Source of the DNA: an uncultured Clostridia bacterium
Lineage (GTDB): Bacteria; Bacillota; Clostridia; Christensenellales; UBA1242
Direction: 5' to 3'
Assembly (NCBI GenBank): GCA_944383405.1
Contig: CALWPL010000001.1
Location: 124,001-188,000 of the forward strand
Length of the DNA: 64,000 nt
The position numbers and the translations under genes are program-made. This document shows positions 25,318 through 33,706 of the stretch, in pieces. Position 1 is the first letter of the stretch; each line of letters opens with the position of its first letter. The notes under the pieces are model-generated. The model saw only the letters and a list, made by a program, of their open reading frames with translations. It was not told the origin of the DNA and searched no databases.

Positions 25318-25809
25318 TTAATCAATTAAATTCATTTCTTCTTTTTGTCTCTTAAATATTTCATTTAACTCTTCATTAACTGAATACATTAAATTAATTA
25401 TTTCTTCTAATTCTTTAAAAAAGATTGCAGGATTTGTTTCTAATTTTTTTTCTTTTAAATCATCCCTAAATAAATGATGTGTTAGATAATTTCTTTTCTT
25501 TAACACATCTTCCAACAATTTAACACCTTCTGCTGTAAAATAATTAACTTCTTTTGCTTTACTAATAATACATCCTAATGGTTTATTTTCTAAAAACATA
25601 CCAATTTTATTCGCTCTATCTACTAATTCATTGTATTCAAAAACAAACATACTGTCTCTGTTCTCAAACTCTTTTAATATTTCATTTAATGCTAAAATGT
25701 TATATAAAGTGTATTCTATCATTTGCGATAAATTTATAATAAACCCCACTTGTCCCCATAAATATTTTAATTGTTTTGTAACCTTCCTCGACAACTTTTC
25801 TTTCTTCAT
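25318..25809 (-). CDS. HEPN-like protein
   Basis: 163 residues, all-helical by composition, from the ATG at 25809 with AGGAGG 6 nt upstream. Residues 106-112 read RNYLTHH, matching the RX4-6H motif of HEPN RNases, in the right place after a long helix (GVKLLEDVLKK). HEPN proteins are RNA-cutting toxins or ribosome/defence effectors; without the rest of the fold this is a motif-level call. It converges with the membrane-anchored gene across two hairpins, which could be its RNA partner or only termination structures. Confidence 0.62.
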   Translation of the reverse strand: MKKEKLSRKVTKQLKYLWGQVGFIINLSQMIEYTLYNILALNEILKEFENRDSMFVFEYNELVDRANKIGMFLENKPLGCIISKAKEVNYFTAEGVKLLEDVLKKRNYLTHHLFRDDLKEKKLETNPAIFFKELEEIINLMYSVNEELNEIFKRQKEEMNLID

Positions 25810-25862
25810 AGACAACCTCCTATAAAGAACATTATATAAGATTGTTAAAATATTTACAATAC

Positions 25863-26897
25863 TCAGTTTGATTTTCTCATTTGCTCAATCACTTCTGGGC
25901 TGACTTCTCCTATAAGACAACCTTCATCCCAACATTTAAAGTCATCAAACAATAATAACTTTTTATCTTCTTGTCCTATTGTACAAACTACATCTTCATC
26001 CATTATGTCCGAAATAAAATATTGTGGTAACCCTTTACTATACACAATTTTTTCACCAGTTTTCTCAATATACTTACATATATAACGAACTTCATTCATT
26101 AAATCTGACTTTGTATTTATTTCTTTAAAATCAGAACGCCCAAACTTTGAATTAAAATATGTGTTTTGATAAGTTTTAATTCGCTTATGAGCACTAAAAT
26201 TATAATCTTCACACTCAATGAGTTCTCCCGGCATATTATTATCAGGTATATTAAATAAACCATGAAAATGTAATCTTTTTGTTTCAGGGGCTCGTTCCCA
26301 AACGCCCATATATTTCCATTTTTTTCTAAAACATAAATTTCTTAAACAAGTTCGTAATTTATTTTTAAATGTGTTTTCTGTATGCAAATTATTATCATAA
26401 GTAAAAGTACAAAAATAGTTAAAATTTGCTAAATTTGCTTTTCTACACATTCTAACCCTACGACAAATTAAATTTCTTTGTTTCCTTTCAAAATTATTAA
26501 ATACAAAAACTTCACAACTTTCTTTATCTTTAAAGTAGGGTAACATTTCATAGATAATTTTGTTTTTGCCTTCATTTTTCTTTAAATCTATATATTTTGT
26601 ATATAATTCTTCAAACAACTCTTTCTTCGTTAGCGTACGAACTATTTGAGTTGTTTTTTCTTGCTTTATTTCAATACTTTTAGTTTCTTCGATACATTTA
26701 TCATCTACAAGATTTTCAAGAGAAATAGAAGGCTCTTGCGTGCTTTCTTGCAAAGAACCTTCCTTTATTTCACTCTCTTGAATAATAGTTATTTTTTCCT
26801 CAATAGGTTTACTTCGACGCTTTGTCGGTCTAACCGTATGAGGAATTGCTATAAAATGACTTCCGTCAAAATATACTTTCGTTTCACCATACGACAT
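25863..26897 (-). CDS. HUH rolling-circle replication initiator (Rep)
   Basis: 344 residues. Motif I FCTFTYD (162-168), motif II RLHFHGLF with the HUH-type His210-Phe-His212, motif III RYICKYIEK with candidate nucleophile Tyr272 or Tyr276 and Lys275. Residues 1-90 are a variable charged tail. Such Reps nick one strand at an origin and start rolling-circle replication of single-stranded DNA phages and small plasmids. AGGAGG precedes the ATG at 26897. It is the last minus-strand gene of an inovirus-like block, as gene II is in filamentous phages. No obvious helicase domain. Confidence 0.87.
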   Translation of the reverse strand: MSYGETKVYFDGSHFIAIPHTVRPTKRRSKPIEEKITIIQESEIKEGSLQESTQEPSISLENLVDDKCIEETKSIEIKQEKTTQIVRTLTKKELFEELYTKYIDLKKNEGKNKIIYEMLPYFKDKESCEVFVFNNFERKQRNLICRRVRMCRKANLANFNYFCTFTYDNNLHTENTFKNKLRTCLRNLCFRKKWKYMGVWERAPETKRLHFHGLFNIPDNNMPGELIECEDYNFSAHKRIKTYQNTYFNSKFGRSDFKEINTKSDLMNEVRYICKYIEKTGEKIVYSKGLPQYFISDIMDEDVVCTIGQEDKKLLLFDDFKCWDEGCLIGEVSPEVIEQMRKSN

Positions 26898-26944
26898 AGA
26901 ACCTCCTATGCGCTGACTTGTGTATTTAACTATTATTGTTAGAA

Positions 26945-27133
26945 TCAGCGTTTACGAAATTTCTTCTTAAACTCTGGCGTGTTTCGATACAAAAGAGCAT
27001 ATTCATATTTTCTATGTTCTTTCATAGCGTTTTTAAGTTCTTTTTGATTACCACTATAAGACGCTCTCTCTAATGCTAAATCTGCATTTTGATAACCTCT
27101 TTGCAAATCATAAAAAGAACATTTTTTAGCCAT
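26945..27133 (-). CDS. Small basic phage protein
   Basis: 62 residues starting MAKKCSFYDLQRGYQNAD, strongly basic at the C-terminus. It overlaps the previous gene by 58 bp in another frame. An A8 run just before its ATG (27142-27135 on the minus strand) would let a -1 ribosomal slip fuse the two proteins. Ribosome site AGGAAAG is distant, so either reinitiation or frameshifting may produce it. Confidence 0.55.
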   Translation of the reverse strand: MAKKCSFYDLQRGYQNADLALERASYSGNQKELKNAMKEHRKYEYALLYRNTPEFKKKFRKR

Positions 27134-27393
27134 CTTTTTTTTGCTTTCCTGTGAAAAATCCCATAAGTTTTCCTCCTTTTAATTCTTTCATTTTTTTTGA
27201 TTTTTCGTTGATATTTTCTATCTTCTTTATCAATCTTTTTAAAGGACTTTTTCATATTTTTAAAGATATACTTGCAAATCTTTTTATTATACTTTTCTGG
27301 GACAAAATCAACAGTATCAAGTGTTAAACTAAATGTTTCATAATACTTACTTAAAGTTTGATTTATTAGTTTATTTTTGTTGTAGTTTATCAT
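27076..27393 (-). CDS. Small very basic phage protein
   Basis: 105 residues from the ATG at 27393 (GGAG 8 nt upstream), rich in Lys/Arg in the second half (KKSFKKIDKEDRKYQRKIKK). It overlaps the end of the Zot-like gene by 23 bp and the next small gene by 58 bp. No domain recognised. A nucleic-acid-binding role between Zot and Rep is a guess from charge alone. Confidence 0.6.
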   Translation of the reverse strand: MINYNKNKLINQTLSKYYETFSLTLDTVDFVPEKYNKKICKYIFKNMKKSFKKIDKEDRKYQRKIKKNERIKRRKTYGIFHRKAKKRWLKNVLFMICKEVIKMQI

Positions 27394-28218
27394 TGCTTTT
27401 CTCCTTTTTAAAAGTTCTTGATTGATAAAATTCTTCTGGCAATTCATCATCATTTTCTTGCAAATATTTAATGTAGCCTTCTAAATTTTCTTCTAATTCA
27501 TTCGAATACTCTAAATCAAAATCTTCGTCCAAATGACCATCATAAAATTTAGGTTTACAATTTTGAGAGTTATAGCAAGCAAAAACATTATAATTTGCTG
27601 TTATTACTTCTTCTTCATAACAACTATTGTCTTTTTTACCACTTGCCATATATCTATCAAATAAGCTTGAATTCTCAATTTTTCTAACAGTCCATTTTAG
27701 TTTGTAAATTTTACCGTAATCATCATAAATTTTTTCTAATTTTATAACTTCAATAAACTGTGCAAGTTCTCTAATATTTACATCAATAAGCATTGGTCTT
27801 TGAGTATCCATAAATATATCAAGATTATTATGTCCGTGTTGTTCATACCATCTACTTTGCCATTCTGGAAAATACATACTCATTCTTGAATTAAGATATT
27901 TTTGTGCTTCTGTTATACAAATACACTCATAAGGGAAATTGAAATGTGTTTTAACAAACTTATTTTTAAAGCCTAATCTGTAAGGATTTATTTTACGACT
28001 TAGTCTTGGACTATACCCAAACTTGCGTGCAACAATATCATAATTTGCACTTAAACAATGAGAGAGGGTATAGTCAAGCTAAATCCATTTCTATTTTTTT
28101 GTAATAATTCTTGCCTCATAAGTTTGTTCCTAACTCTGTCAAAAGCCATTTCACGACCTAAATGAGTCATTAAACAAGTTTTACCAGTGCGTGGTGGAGC
28201 AAAAATTATTGTTATCAA
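27371..28218 (-). pseudogene. Zot-like inovirus morphogenesis ATPase, split by a frameshift
   Basis: Two consecutive frames together encode one Zot/gene I-type assembly ATPase of about 281 residues. The first (28218 to 28051) has TIIFAPPRTGKT (Walker A) and NGFSLTIP. The second resumes SHCLSANYDIVARKFGYSPR and continues through the family block EAQKYLNSRMSMYFPEWQSRW and DTQRP. The break is at a TC-dinucleotide tract (28060-28066); removing one TC restores the frame. The Walker B aspartate is also changed (CITEAQ where IDEAQ is usual). A TTG at 28218 overlapping the upstream TGA stop is the best start. Zot is the hallmark of inoviruses and pumps phage DNA through the envelope. Confidence 0.8.
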
Positions 28219-30305
28219 TATGCTGGTCTCCATGAAGTTATCATATCACAATCAAAACCAGTTACTTTATCAATAACACTAGAACCCTCGCTACCCCAAA
28301 TTGAAGAAGTTAAACTAGATAAATAAAAATGAGGCTCTGTATTTTTTGAAAAATTACCACGAATAACAATGTTATAAGTATAAGAATCTAATGTATATGA
28401 CATATCTATTACAAATTCACATGAATTTTCTGCGTAACCATTAAGAGTTAAAGAATTAATCAGCAAACCTTCAGTATTGGTTCTTATATTAGATATTACA
28501 TAAGTATAGTTGTAATATTTGCAAGAATTATTTTCCAATTCTAACTCTGCTTGTTGAATGTCAAAACCAAAAGACCCATTTATGTTTGTAGTTGTAAATA
28601 AAGGTTTATATTGTATTTTAAAACTAATAGAATGACCTCCTAATAAATTAATTAAATAAATAGGTTTTATAATTATATTAGCTTTATTTTGTTCAATTTC
28701 TATTTCTGAAAGGTCTTTAAAATATTCAACTCCATTTATATTCCAACCAACTATCAACATTGAGCTATTTGTTTTAAAAGGGCATCTTCCTGCAAAATCA
28801 AAAGGTTGATTAGGATTAAACGCTATCTTTGAACTCATTGTATCACTTGTATATGTTACATAACTAGGAGTAATAAACTTAGCAATAAAAGTCATATTGC
28901 TTGTAATAGGATAACTAGCAACATCAACATTATTTTTCCCATCTATTGTCCAACCATCAAATATATAGTTGTCTTTTTTAGGAGAAAATTTTAATGTGCC
29001 TGTCAAATCCACATAAGAATTTTCTTCTACTTTTTGACTATCATATACAATTCTGGTAGATACACCATCGACATCATCATAATAAATAAATTCAACATCG
29101 TAAATATAAGTTAAGTCAGCAACAAAAGTTGTATTTGCAGTTATTTGATAAGTTGATAAATCTAAAATCTCTCCATTAATAGTCCAACCATTAAATTTTA
29201 TATAATCAGTATCTACGGGATTAGTAATATTTAACAATGAATTTTTTTCTACAACTTGAATATTATAAATATCTTCATTATATTCAAAAGTTGCTACACA
29301 TTTATCATTTAATTGTAAATTTACAATAAATGTTTGTAAAGACAACAAATTTTCAGTTAATTTACTGATTTTATCATTTAATCTTAAAATATTATTATTT
29401 TTTTCTTCCAATGTGATATTTAATTCTTCAATAGTTGAATTTAATGAAGTTACTCTTTCATTTAAAACATTTTGAGTAGATTTTAAAGTATCAATATTTG
29501 TATTCAAATTTTGTATTTGAATTAAATTTTGTTCTATCTCATCTTCTAATGTAGAAACTTTATTATAATATTCATTTTTAAGTTGTTCTGTCGACGCAAG
29601 TGATTCTTCTAAATTATTAATTTCCAAATTTAAAGAATCAATTTGGCTTTGTTTATCCTCAATATTTGTTTCTAAAATTTCTATTTCTGAACTTAAATTT
29701 GAATTATCATTTTGTAAATTGTTAAGTTGACTTTGCAAACTATTTAATTGATTATTTAGTTCTATAATTTCATTGGTTTTATCTTGAATAGAACTTTTTA
29801 AAGTAGAAATTTGTAAATTTAAACTTTCAATTATTAATTCTTTATTAGCAATTTCATCTTGTAAGTTATTCACTTGTGTTTGTAATGAAGTTTTTTCACT
29901 TGTTAAAGAACTAATAGTTTGTTCATTTTCATTCTTTATTGACTGCAAATTTTCTACTTGACTTACTAATTCTAATTTTTGATTATTAAGGTCATCAATG
30001 GTGCTCATATTATTTGTTGTTTCAACATTTAAAGAATCTATTTCTTTATTCAATAATTCTACTTCCACCAAAAATTCATCAACTAATGTTTTATAGTACT
30101 CAACCTGAGCAGTTAGTTCTGTTTTACTTTCATTTCCATCATTATATCCTTCATCATAAGCCTCTTGTACATCTTCAGAAGTGTAGTATTTACTACCATT
30201 TACTGTTCCTGTTATTGCTGGCCAGTAAATGTATAATAAAATTCCAACAAAACCAATAACCAAAACGCCTATGATAGATATTAAAATTTTACTCAAACCA
30301 TTCAT
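28215..30305 (-). CDS. Membrane-anchored coiled-coil protein with InlB-like repeats (adsorption-protein candidate)
   Basis: 696 residues. N-terminal membrane segment (about 6-28), then a very long heptad coiled coil (about 60-330, many SLNxEIxxL repeats), then two or more InlB/Listeria-Bacteroides beta repeats (KFNGWTINGE, IFDGWTIDGK; about 340-480) and a unique C-terminal beta domain. Lengthwise it resembles a fibre: stalk, then adhesion head. Position directly before the Zot-like gene matches the minor coat/adsorption (pIII) slot of filamentous phages. The ATG overlaps the preceding stop (ATGA) and follows GGAG. Function is inferred from architecture and synteny. Confidence 0.75.
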   Translation of the reverse strand: MNGLSKILISIIGVLVIGFVGILLYIYWPAITGTVNGSKYYTSEDVQEAYDEGYNDGNESKTELTAQVEYYKTLVDEFLVEVELLNKEIDSLNVETTNNMSTIDDLNNQKLELVSQVENLQSIKNENEQTISSLTSEKTSLQTQVNNLQDEIANKELIIESLNLQISTLKSSIQDKTNEIIELNNQLNSLQSQLNNLQNDNSNLSSEIEILETNIEDKQSQIDSLNLEINNLEESLASTEQLKNEYYNKVSTLEDEIEQNLIQIQNLNTNIDTLKSTQNVLNERVTSLNSTIEELNITLEEKNNNILRLNDKISKLTENLLSLQTFIVNLQLNDKCVATFEYNEDIYNIQVVEKNSLLNITNPVDTDYIKFNGWTINGEILDLSTYQITANTTFVADLTYIYDVEFIYYDDVDGVSTRIVYDSQKVEENSYVDLTGTLKFSPKKDNYIFDGWTIDGKNNVDVASYPITSNMTFIAKFITPSYVTYTSDTMSSKIAFNPNQPFDFAGRCPFKTNSSMLIVGWNINGVEYFKDLSEIEIEQNKANIIIKPIYLINLLGGHSISFKIQYKPLFTTTNINGSFGFDIQQAELELENNSCKYYNYTYVISNIRTNTEGLLINSLTLNGYAENSCEFVIDMSYTLDSYTYNIVIRGNFSKNTEPHFYLSSLTSSIWGSEGSSVIDKVTGFDCDMITSWRPAY

Positions 30306-30817
30306 AGCGTGCTCCTTTCAACTACTTTCAAAACTGCTCCATTTATGCCCATATAAGTTTCAAGATAAGCAACAGAATCGTTTTCGTTTGTTATCGTTGT
30401 AGTTACTTTTGTTTGACTAGCAAAATATTCAACAACAAAATGCAATTCTGCTTTGCTGACTTTTTCGCCATCCAAACCATAAAATACGAGATTTACATCT
30501 CCAACAACCTTGCCATTAGTAACTACTGTGTTAATAGCAGGTTGGTCATTAAATAACAAAATATAATCTTTATCTTTTCCGTCAAATTCCATAGGTGCAA
30601 ATGTAGTTTCATTAGAAAAATTTACATAGTCATCACTATCAAAGGCAATAGTTCCAAAGTCATATTTTGCTATTTCATCATAATTGTTTTTTGTTTCAAT
30701 AGTAATTGCTGTTCCATATTCTTTACTTGCAACATTAAACATTTCAACAAGTTCAATTGATGAGAATATGCCGACAACAATCAATACTGAACAAACAATA
30801 TACCAATACCATTTCAT
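30302..30817 (-). CDS. Membrane protein of the virion module
   Basis: 171 residues: a membrane segment at 4-22 (WYIVCSVLIVVGIFSSIEL), then a beta-rich exposed domain (TAITIETKNNYDEIAKYDFG...). No family recognised. Its start overlaps the stop of the upstream gene and its stop overlaps the start of the coiled-coil gene, both as ATGA, so the three genes are translationally coupled. A minor coat or assembly protein is the likely role. Confidence 0.7.
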   Translation of the reverse strand: MKWYWYIVCSVLIVVGIFSSIELVEMFNVASKEYGTAITIETKNNYDEIAKYDFGTIAFDSDDYVNFSNETTFAPMEFDGKDKDYILLFNDQPAINTVVTNGKVVGDVNLVFYGLDGEKVSKAELHFVVEYFASQTKVTTTITNENDSVAYLETYMGINGAVLKVVERSTL

Positions 30818-32028
30818 ACGCTCACCCCCGAATTGAGATTTACAAGATTTACATTGACTGTATCAATGGTTGTTAATCCTGTATCTTTTAAAGAACCAAC
30901 TAACAATTTGAAATCTCTTTCTGTTGATGAAGAAATTTTTAGAGAATTAATTTTTAAGCCATATAAAGCATAATAATCAAAACCTAAAACATTCACATCT
31001 TTAAAATTTGAAATATTAAAATCAATATTGATTTCTATATTTTTGAAGTTTTTAAGTTCATTGATTTTTTCAGTAGAAAGAGCATAATAGTAGCCATTTT
31101 CACTTGTTAAATATCTTGCAACAAAATCTTTTTCAGTAAGTTCAACTTCACTTGTAACTTTCCAATAATCAACATTGTCAGCAATACCACAAATGTTAAA
31201 CTGACTATCACCAGCAACAGACTCAAACATAGATTGTTTAGCCCAAACCATACCACGATTATCATAGTGTGTTTGCATTGTAAAATAACTGTTTGTTAAA
31301 GTTCTATTTCCAATAGGTTCGCCAGAAACTTGTCCATTTTCATCTATTTCATAAATGTGCAAAAAGTCGCCTAAATCTACAAGTGAAATAACACTATCAC
31401 CAGTGCCATTACTTGAAGATTTTAAAATTTGACCAACTTTAATAAGCAAATCTTCAAAAGTGTATTGATAAACTTTTGTATCATATACATAAGCATTTTC
31501 ATCATAGTTATAACCAGTAAATAAACCTGTAATAGTGTGCCAAACAGCCTTACCAAAGCTAAATGTTTTTGTAGTTATTGAATATTCACCATCAAGAGCA
31601 ACAGCATAAGTTGTACCATTAATATCTATTATCATTTTGTCGCCCCACTCATATTCGTGTCCTGTTTCAAAATTTACACCATCATATCTGTTGTATTGAT
31701 ATAACTTTGTGCCATCTTCGTTTATTACAAGTTGAAAACCACGAGAATATATTGCTTGTTTAGCAATTCCACTATAACAATTAAACAAAAGTTCAATTAC
31801 TTCATAGCCTTTTCCATTCCTATTTGAATAATAATTTGCTTCAATAGTGGGTAGTTGTTCGCCTGTTTGTGGATCTTCTACCGTAGTTGCATAAGTTGAA
31901 GTTATAGCAGAGGGAACTTTATCTTTACCAAGAGTTTTGTAATATAATAAAACGCCACTCATAAATGTAAAAAATATTGTTACTACAACTAATGCAATAT
32001 TTATTGTTTTTATAGCAATATCTTTCAT
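30814..32028 (-). CDS. Membrane-anchored virion-module protein
   Basis: 404 residues from the ATG at 32028, chosen for its AGGAGG; a further upstream frame extension reads through the terminator hairpin. N-terminal membrane segment (about 6-30, INIALVVVTIFFTFMSGVLLYY), then a mixed domain. No recognised family. First gene after the strong hairpin at 32051-32088, hence expressed less than the coat-like genes upstream, which fits a minor structural protein. Confidence 0.7.
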   Translation of the reverse strand: MKDIAIKTINIALVVVTIFFTFMSGVLLYYKTLGKDKVPSAITSTYATTVEDPQTGEQLPTIEANYYSNRNGKGYEVIELLFNCYSGIAKQAIYSRGFQLVINEDGTKLYQYNRYDGVNFETGHEYEWGDKMIIDINGTTYAVALDGEYSITTKTFSFGKAVWHTITGLFTGYNYDENAYVYDTKVYQYTFEDLLIKVGQILKSSSNGTGDSVISLVDLGDFLHIYEIDENGQVSGEPIGNRTLTNSYFTMQTHYDNRGMVWAKQSMFESVAGDSQFNICGIADNVDYWKVTSEVELTEKDFVARYLTSENGYYYALSTEKINELKNFKNIEINIDFNISNFKDVNVLGFDYYALYGLKINSLKISSSTERDFKLLVGSLKDTGLTTIDTVNVNLVNLNSGVSV

Positions 32029-32050
32029 ATTTCCTCCTTTTAAAAAAATA

Positions 32051-32088
32051 AAAAGCACTACATAAAATTTCTTTTAAGTAGTGCTTTT
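32051..32088 (-). terminator. Attenuating terminator after the coat-like gene
   Basis: Perfect 11-bp arms AAAAGCACTAC/GTAGTGCTTTT with a 16-nt loop, T-rich after it on the minus strand. It sits between the coat-like gene and the minor-protein genes, the same position as the central terminator of filamentous phages. Confidence 0.75.
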
Positions 32089-32090
32089 GT

Positions 32091-32252
32091 TTATATTATT
32101 CCATTCCAGCCAAAGAAGTTTAAAGCATCTGCAAGCCAATTTAATGCTATGCCAATGTATTCAAACACTTTGCCTAAAATTGATAAAGGCCAAGTTCCAA
32201 ATAACACTACTAAAATAACGATTAGAATTATTAAGATTATGTTTTTAATCAT
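32091..32252 (-). CDS. Coat-like small membrane protein 1
   Basis: 53 residues, found by reading the gap between longer genes: MIKNIILIILIVILVVLFGTWP, then an amphipathic LSILGKVFEYIGIALNWLADALNFFGW tail. Size, one hydrophobic span and the strong terminator just downstream fit an inovirus major coat protein, although the hydrophobic span is N-terminal and no signal peptidase site is evident. Its start lies 13 bp after the stop of a second coat-like gene. The ribosome site is modest (GCGTTCT leader). Confidence 0.6.
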   Translation of the reverse strand: MIKNIILIILIVILVVLFGTWPLSILGKVFEYIGIALNWLADALNFFGWNGII

Positions 32253-32265
32253 AGAACGCTAACCT

Positions 32266-32472
32266 TTAAATTAGAGTCATTGATGTTTGTTCCGTTACTT
32301 GTTCTACTGTTTCTTCAATTACTGGTGCATTACTGCCAAACCATTCGCATATTTGTTCACTAAAAGTTAAACCATTTACTGAACAAGCAATAACAACAAT
32401 CAAACAGAATAGGGCAACAGCATAAACTAAGCCAATGACAATACTTAAAATTATTTTTAATTTAACAGGCAT
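32266..32472 (-). CDS. Coat-like small membrane protein 2
   Basis: 68 residues: a basic start (MPVKLK), a hydrophobic span about 7-30 (IILSIVIGLVYAVALFCLIVVIACS) and an acidic C-terminal tail (EETVEQVTEQ). AGGAGG precedes the ATG. With the 53-residue protein it forms a pair of small membrane proteins upstream of the terminator. The stronger ribosome site and cleavable-looking span make it the alternative candidate for major coat. Confidence 0.65.
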   Translation of the reverse strand: MPVKLKIILSIVIGLVYAVALFCLIVVIACSVNGLTFSEQICEWFGSNAPVIEETVEQVTEQTSMTLI

Positions 32473-32482
32473 AAATCCTCCT

Positions 32483-32839
32483 TTACTTATTTAAAAGCAT
32501 ATTAAGAAGCATTTTATCTGAATTTCTAAATGGCTTTATTTTACATTCGTAAACAGTGCCATCAGCGTCAACACTTCTAACTGCATAAGTGTTTCCTTTG
32601 ATAATATTTCCTGTTTCATCTTTCATTTCATAAGGATTAAGCACAAGATCGGCTTTCATTTCATTACCGAATACAATATCTAATACTGCAAAACCACCTT
32701 TATCTGGTGGAGTAATCAAAACTCGAATATCTTTGCCTCTAATATTTCCTCTAATGAAATAACTAAAATAACTTTTACCATTTCTTTCGTAACTTTCTCT
32801 TTCAACTACGATTTTCTTTTCAACTGTTTTCTTTTCCAT
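32483..32839 (-). CDS. Small phage protein, possible single-strand DNA-binding protein
   Basis: 118 residues, beta-rich (DIRVLITPPDKGGFAVLDIVFG ... TYAVRSVDADGTVYECKIKPF). No signature recognised. It occupies the position between Rep-side regulators and coat genes where filamentous phages keep gene V, and its size is right. AGGAGG precedes the ATG. The assignment rests on size, fold impression and synteny. Confidence 0.5.
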   Translation of the reverse strand: MEKKTVEKKIVVERESYERNGKSYFSYFIRGNIRGKDIRVLITPPDKGGFAVLDIVFGNEMKADLVLNPYEMKDETGNIIKGNTYAVRSVDADGTVYECKIKPFRNSDKMLLNMLLNK

Positions 32840-32857
32840 AATTCCTCCTAATTTTAA

Positions 32858-33118
32858 CTATTTTTTCTTTCCAATTTGTCTTGAAATTCTTTTTGCTTCA
32901 GCTTTTGATTTTCCTTCATTTAAAGCTGTTTTATATTTATATAGACCTGCATGGTCGCTTTGACATTGAAGGTAGCCCGAACGAAGCCCAGCCTCGTAAT
33001 CAGTTAACTCTTTGCCTTCTTTTTGTCCTCTTTGATGAACTTTTGCTCTGCGTTCTTCTGCATAGCCTTTTGCTCGCCTATTTGGAATAAGCCAGCGTCT
33101 TTCTTTTTCTCTTGCCAT
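32858..33118 (-). CDS. Small basic phage protein
   Basis: 86 residues, very basic (MAREKERRWLIPNRRAKGYAEERRAK), helical C-terminus with KSKAEAKRISRQIGKKK. No family recognised; probably binds nucleic acid. AAGGAG upstream of the ATG. First gene after a 330-bp gap that may hold an origin. Confidence 0.6.
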   Translation of the reverse strand: MAREKERRWLIPNRRAKGYAEERRAKVHQRGQKEGKELTDYEAGLRSGYLQCQSDHAGLYKYKTALNEGKSKAEAKRISRQIGKKK

Positions 33119-33447
33119 TTCAAACTCCTTTTACTAAAATATTTTGATTTTGCTTTTAAGCATATTAAGTTGTAATGTAATCAATCAAAGGACTTTTTTA
33201 AAACAAATCGTTTCCGTGCGATTTTATACCGTAGGTGGCCACTTTTACGAAATTTCACGCATAAGAAACTCGCCATTTACTATGCCTTTGCTTTTGATTA
33301 CACCCAAAGTATAGAATAAATACGCATATCATTACCATTAACAAAATCATCACTTATGTGTATCTTTTAAATATTAATTATAAATTTTTTATATCTTTTT
33401 TCTGTCATTTAAGTAACAAAAAAACAAGGTGTAAACCTTGCTTATAA
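33119..33447. other. Intergenic region of the phage with small dyads (origin candidate)
   Basis: About 330 bp without a gene. It holds AAATCG-N8-CGATTT (33205-33224), the palindrome GTGGCCAC (about 33234-33241) and GAAATTTC nearby, all in a GC-enriched pocket of otherwise AT-rich DNA. This is the kind of place a Rep nick site or minus-strand promoter would lie; no nick motif can be named from sequence alone. Confidence 0.4.
33425..33441 (-). terminator. Terminator after the 82-residue gene
   Basis: CAAGGT/ACCTTG stem with a GTAA loop, followed on the minus strand by TTTTTTTG. Confidence 0.65.
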
Positions 33448-33696
33448 TCAATTTATATATTTTCTTGAAAACATTGTACTAGGAAGTCTTTTCCCATTTA
33501 TAAATTTTCTTTCATTAAAAATTAATTCATATTGTTTATCACGAAGTTTGTTTCTTTTGTAGTATGTATCATAACTTTTAATACCATTGTTTTCGTTTGA
33601 TAAAACTTCAATCAATAAAACTTGTTTTACAATATAACTTTTAGTTCGATAAACATTATCTGCATTTATCATAAATTCTGGTGCAATATTTTTCAT
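33448..33696 (-). CDS. Small hypothetical phage protein
   Basis: 82 residues starting MKNIAPEFMINADNVYRTKS, basic, no recognised domain. AGGAGG upstream of the ATG. It follows the sigma-like gene by 10 bp and is closed by the terminator at 33425-33441, so the two form a small early-type operon. Confidence 0.62.
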   Translation of the reverse strand: MKNIAPEFMINADNVYRTKSYIVKQVLLIEVLSNENNGIKSYDTYYKRNKLRDKQYELIFNERKFINGKRLPSTMFSRKYIN

Positions 33697-33706
33697 ATTT
33701 TCCTCC

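Noticed and set aside
25121..25321. 66-residue frame running through the two hairpins
   Set aside because: Its sequence is set by the inverted repeats, it has no ribosome site, and a structural role explains the DNA better.
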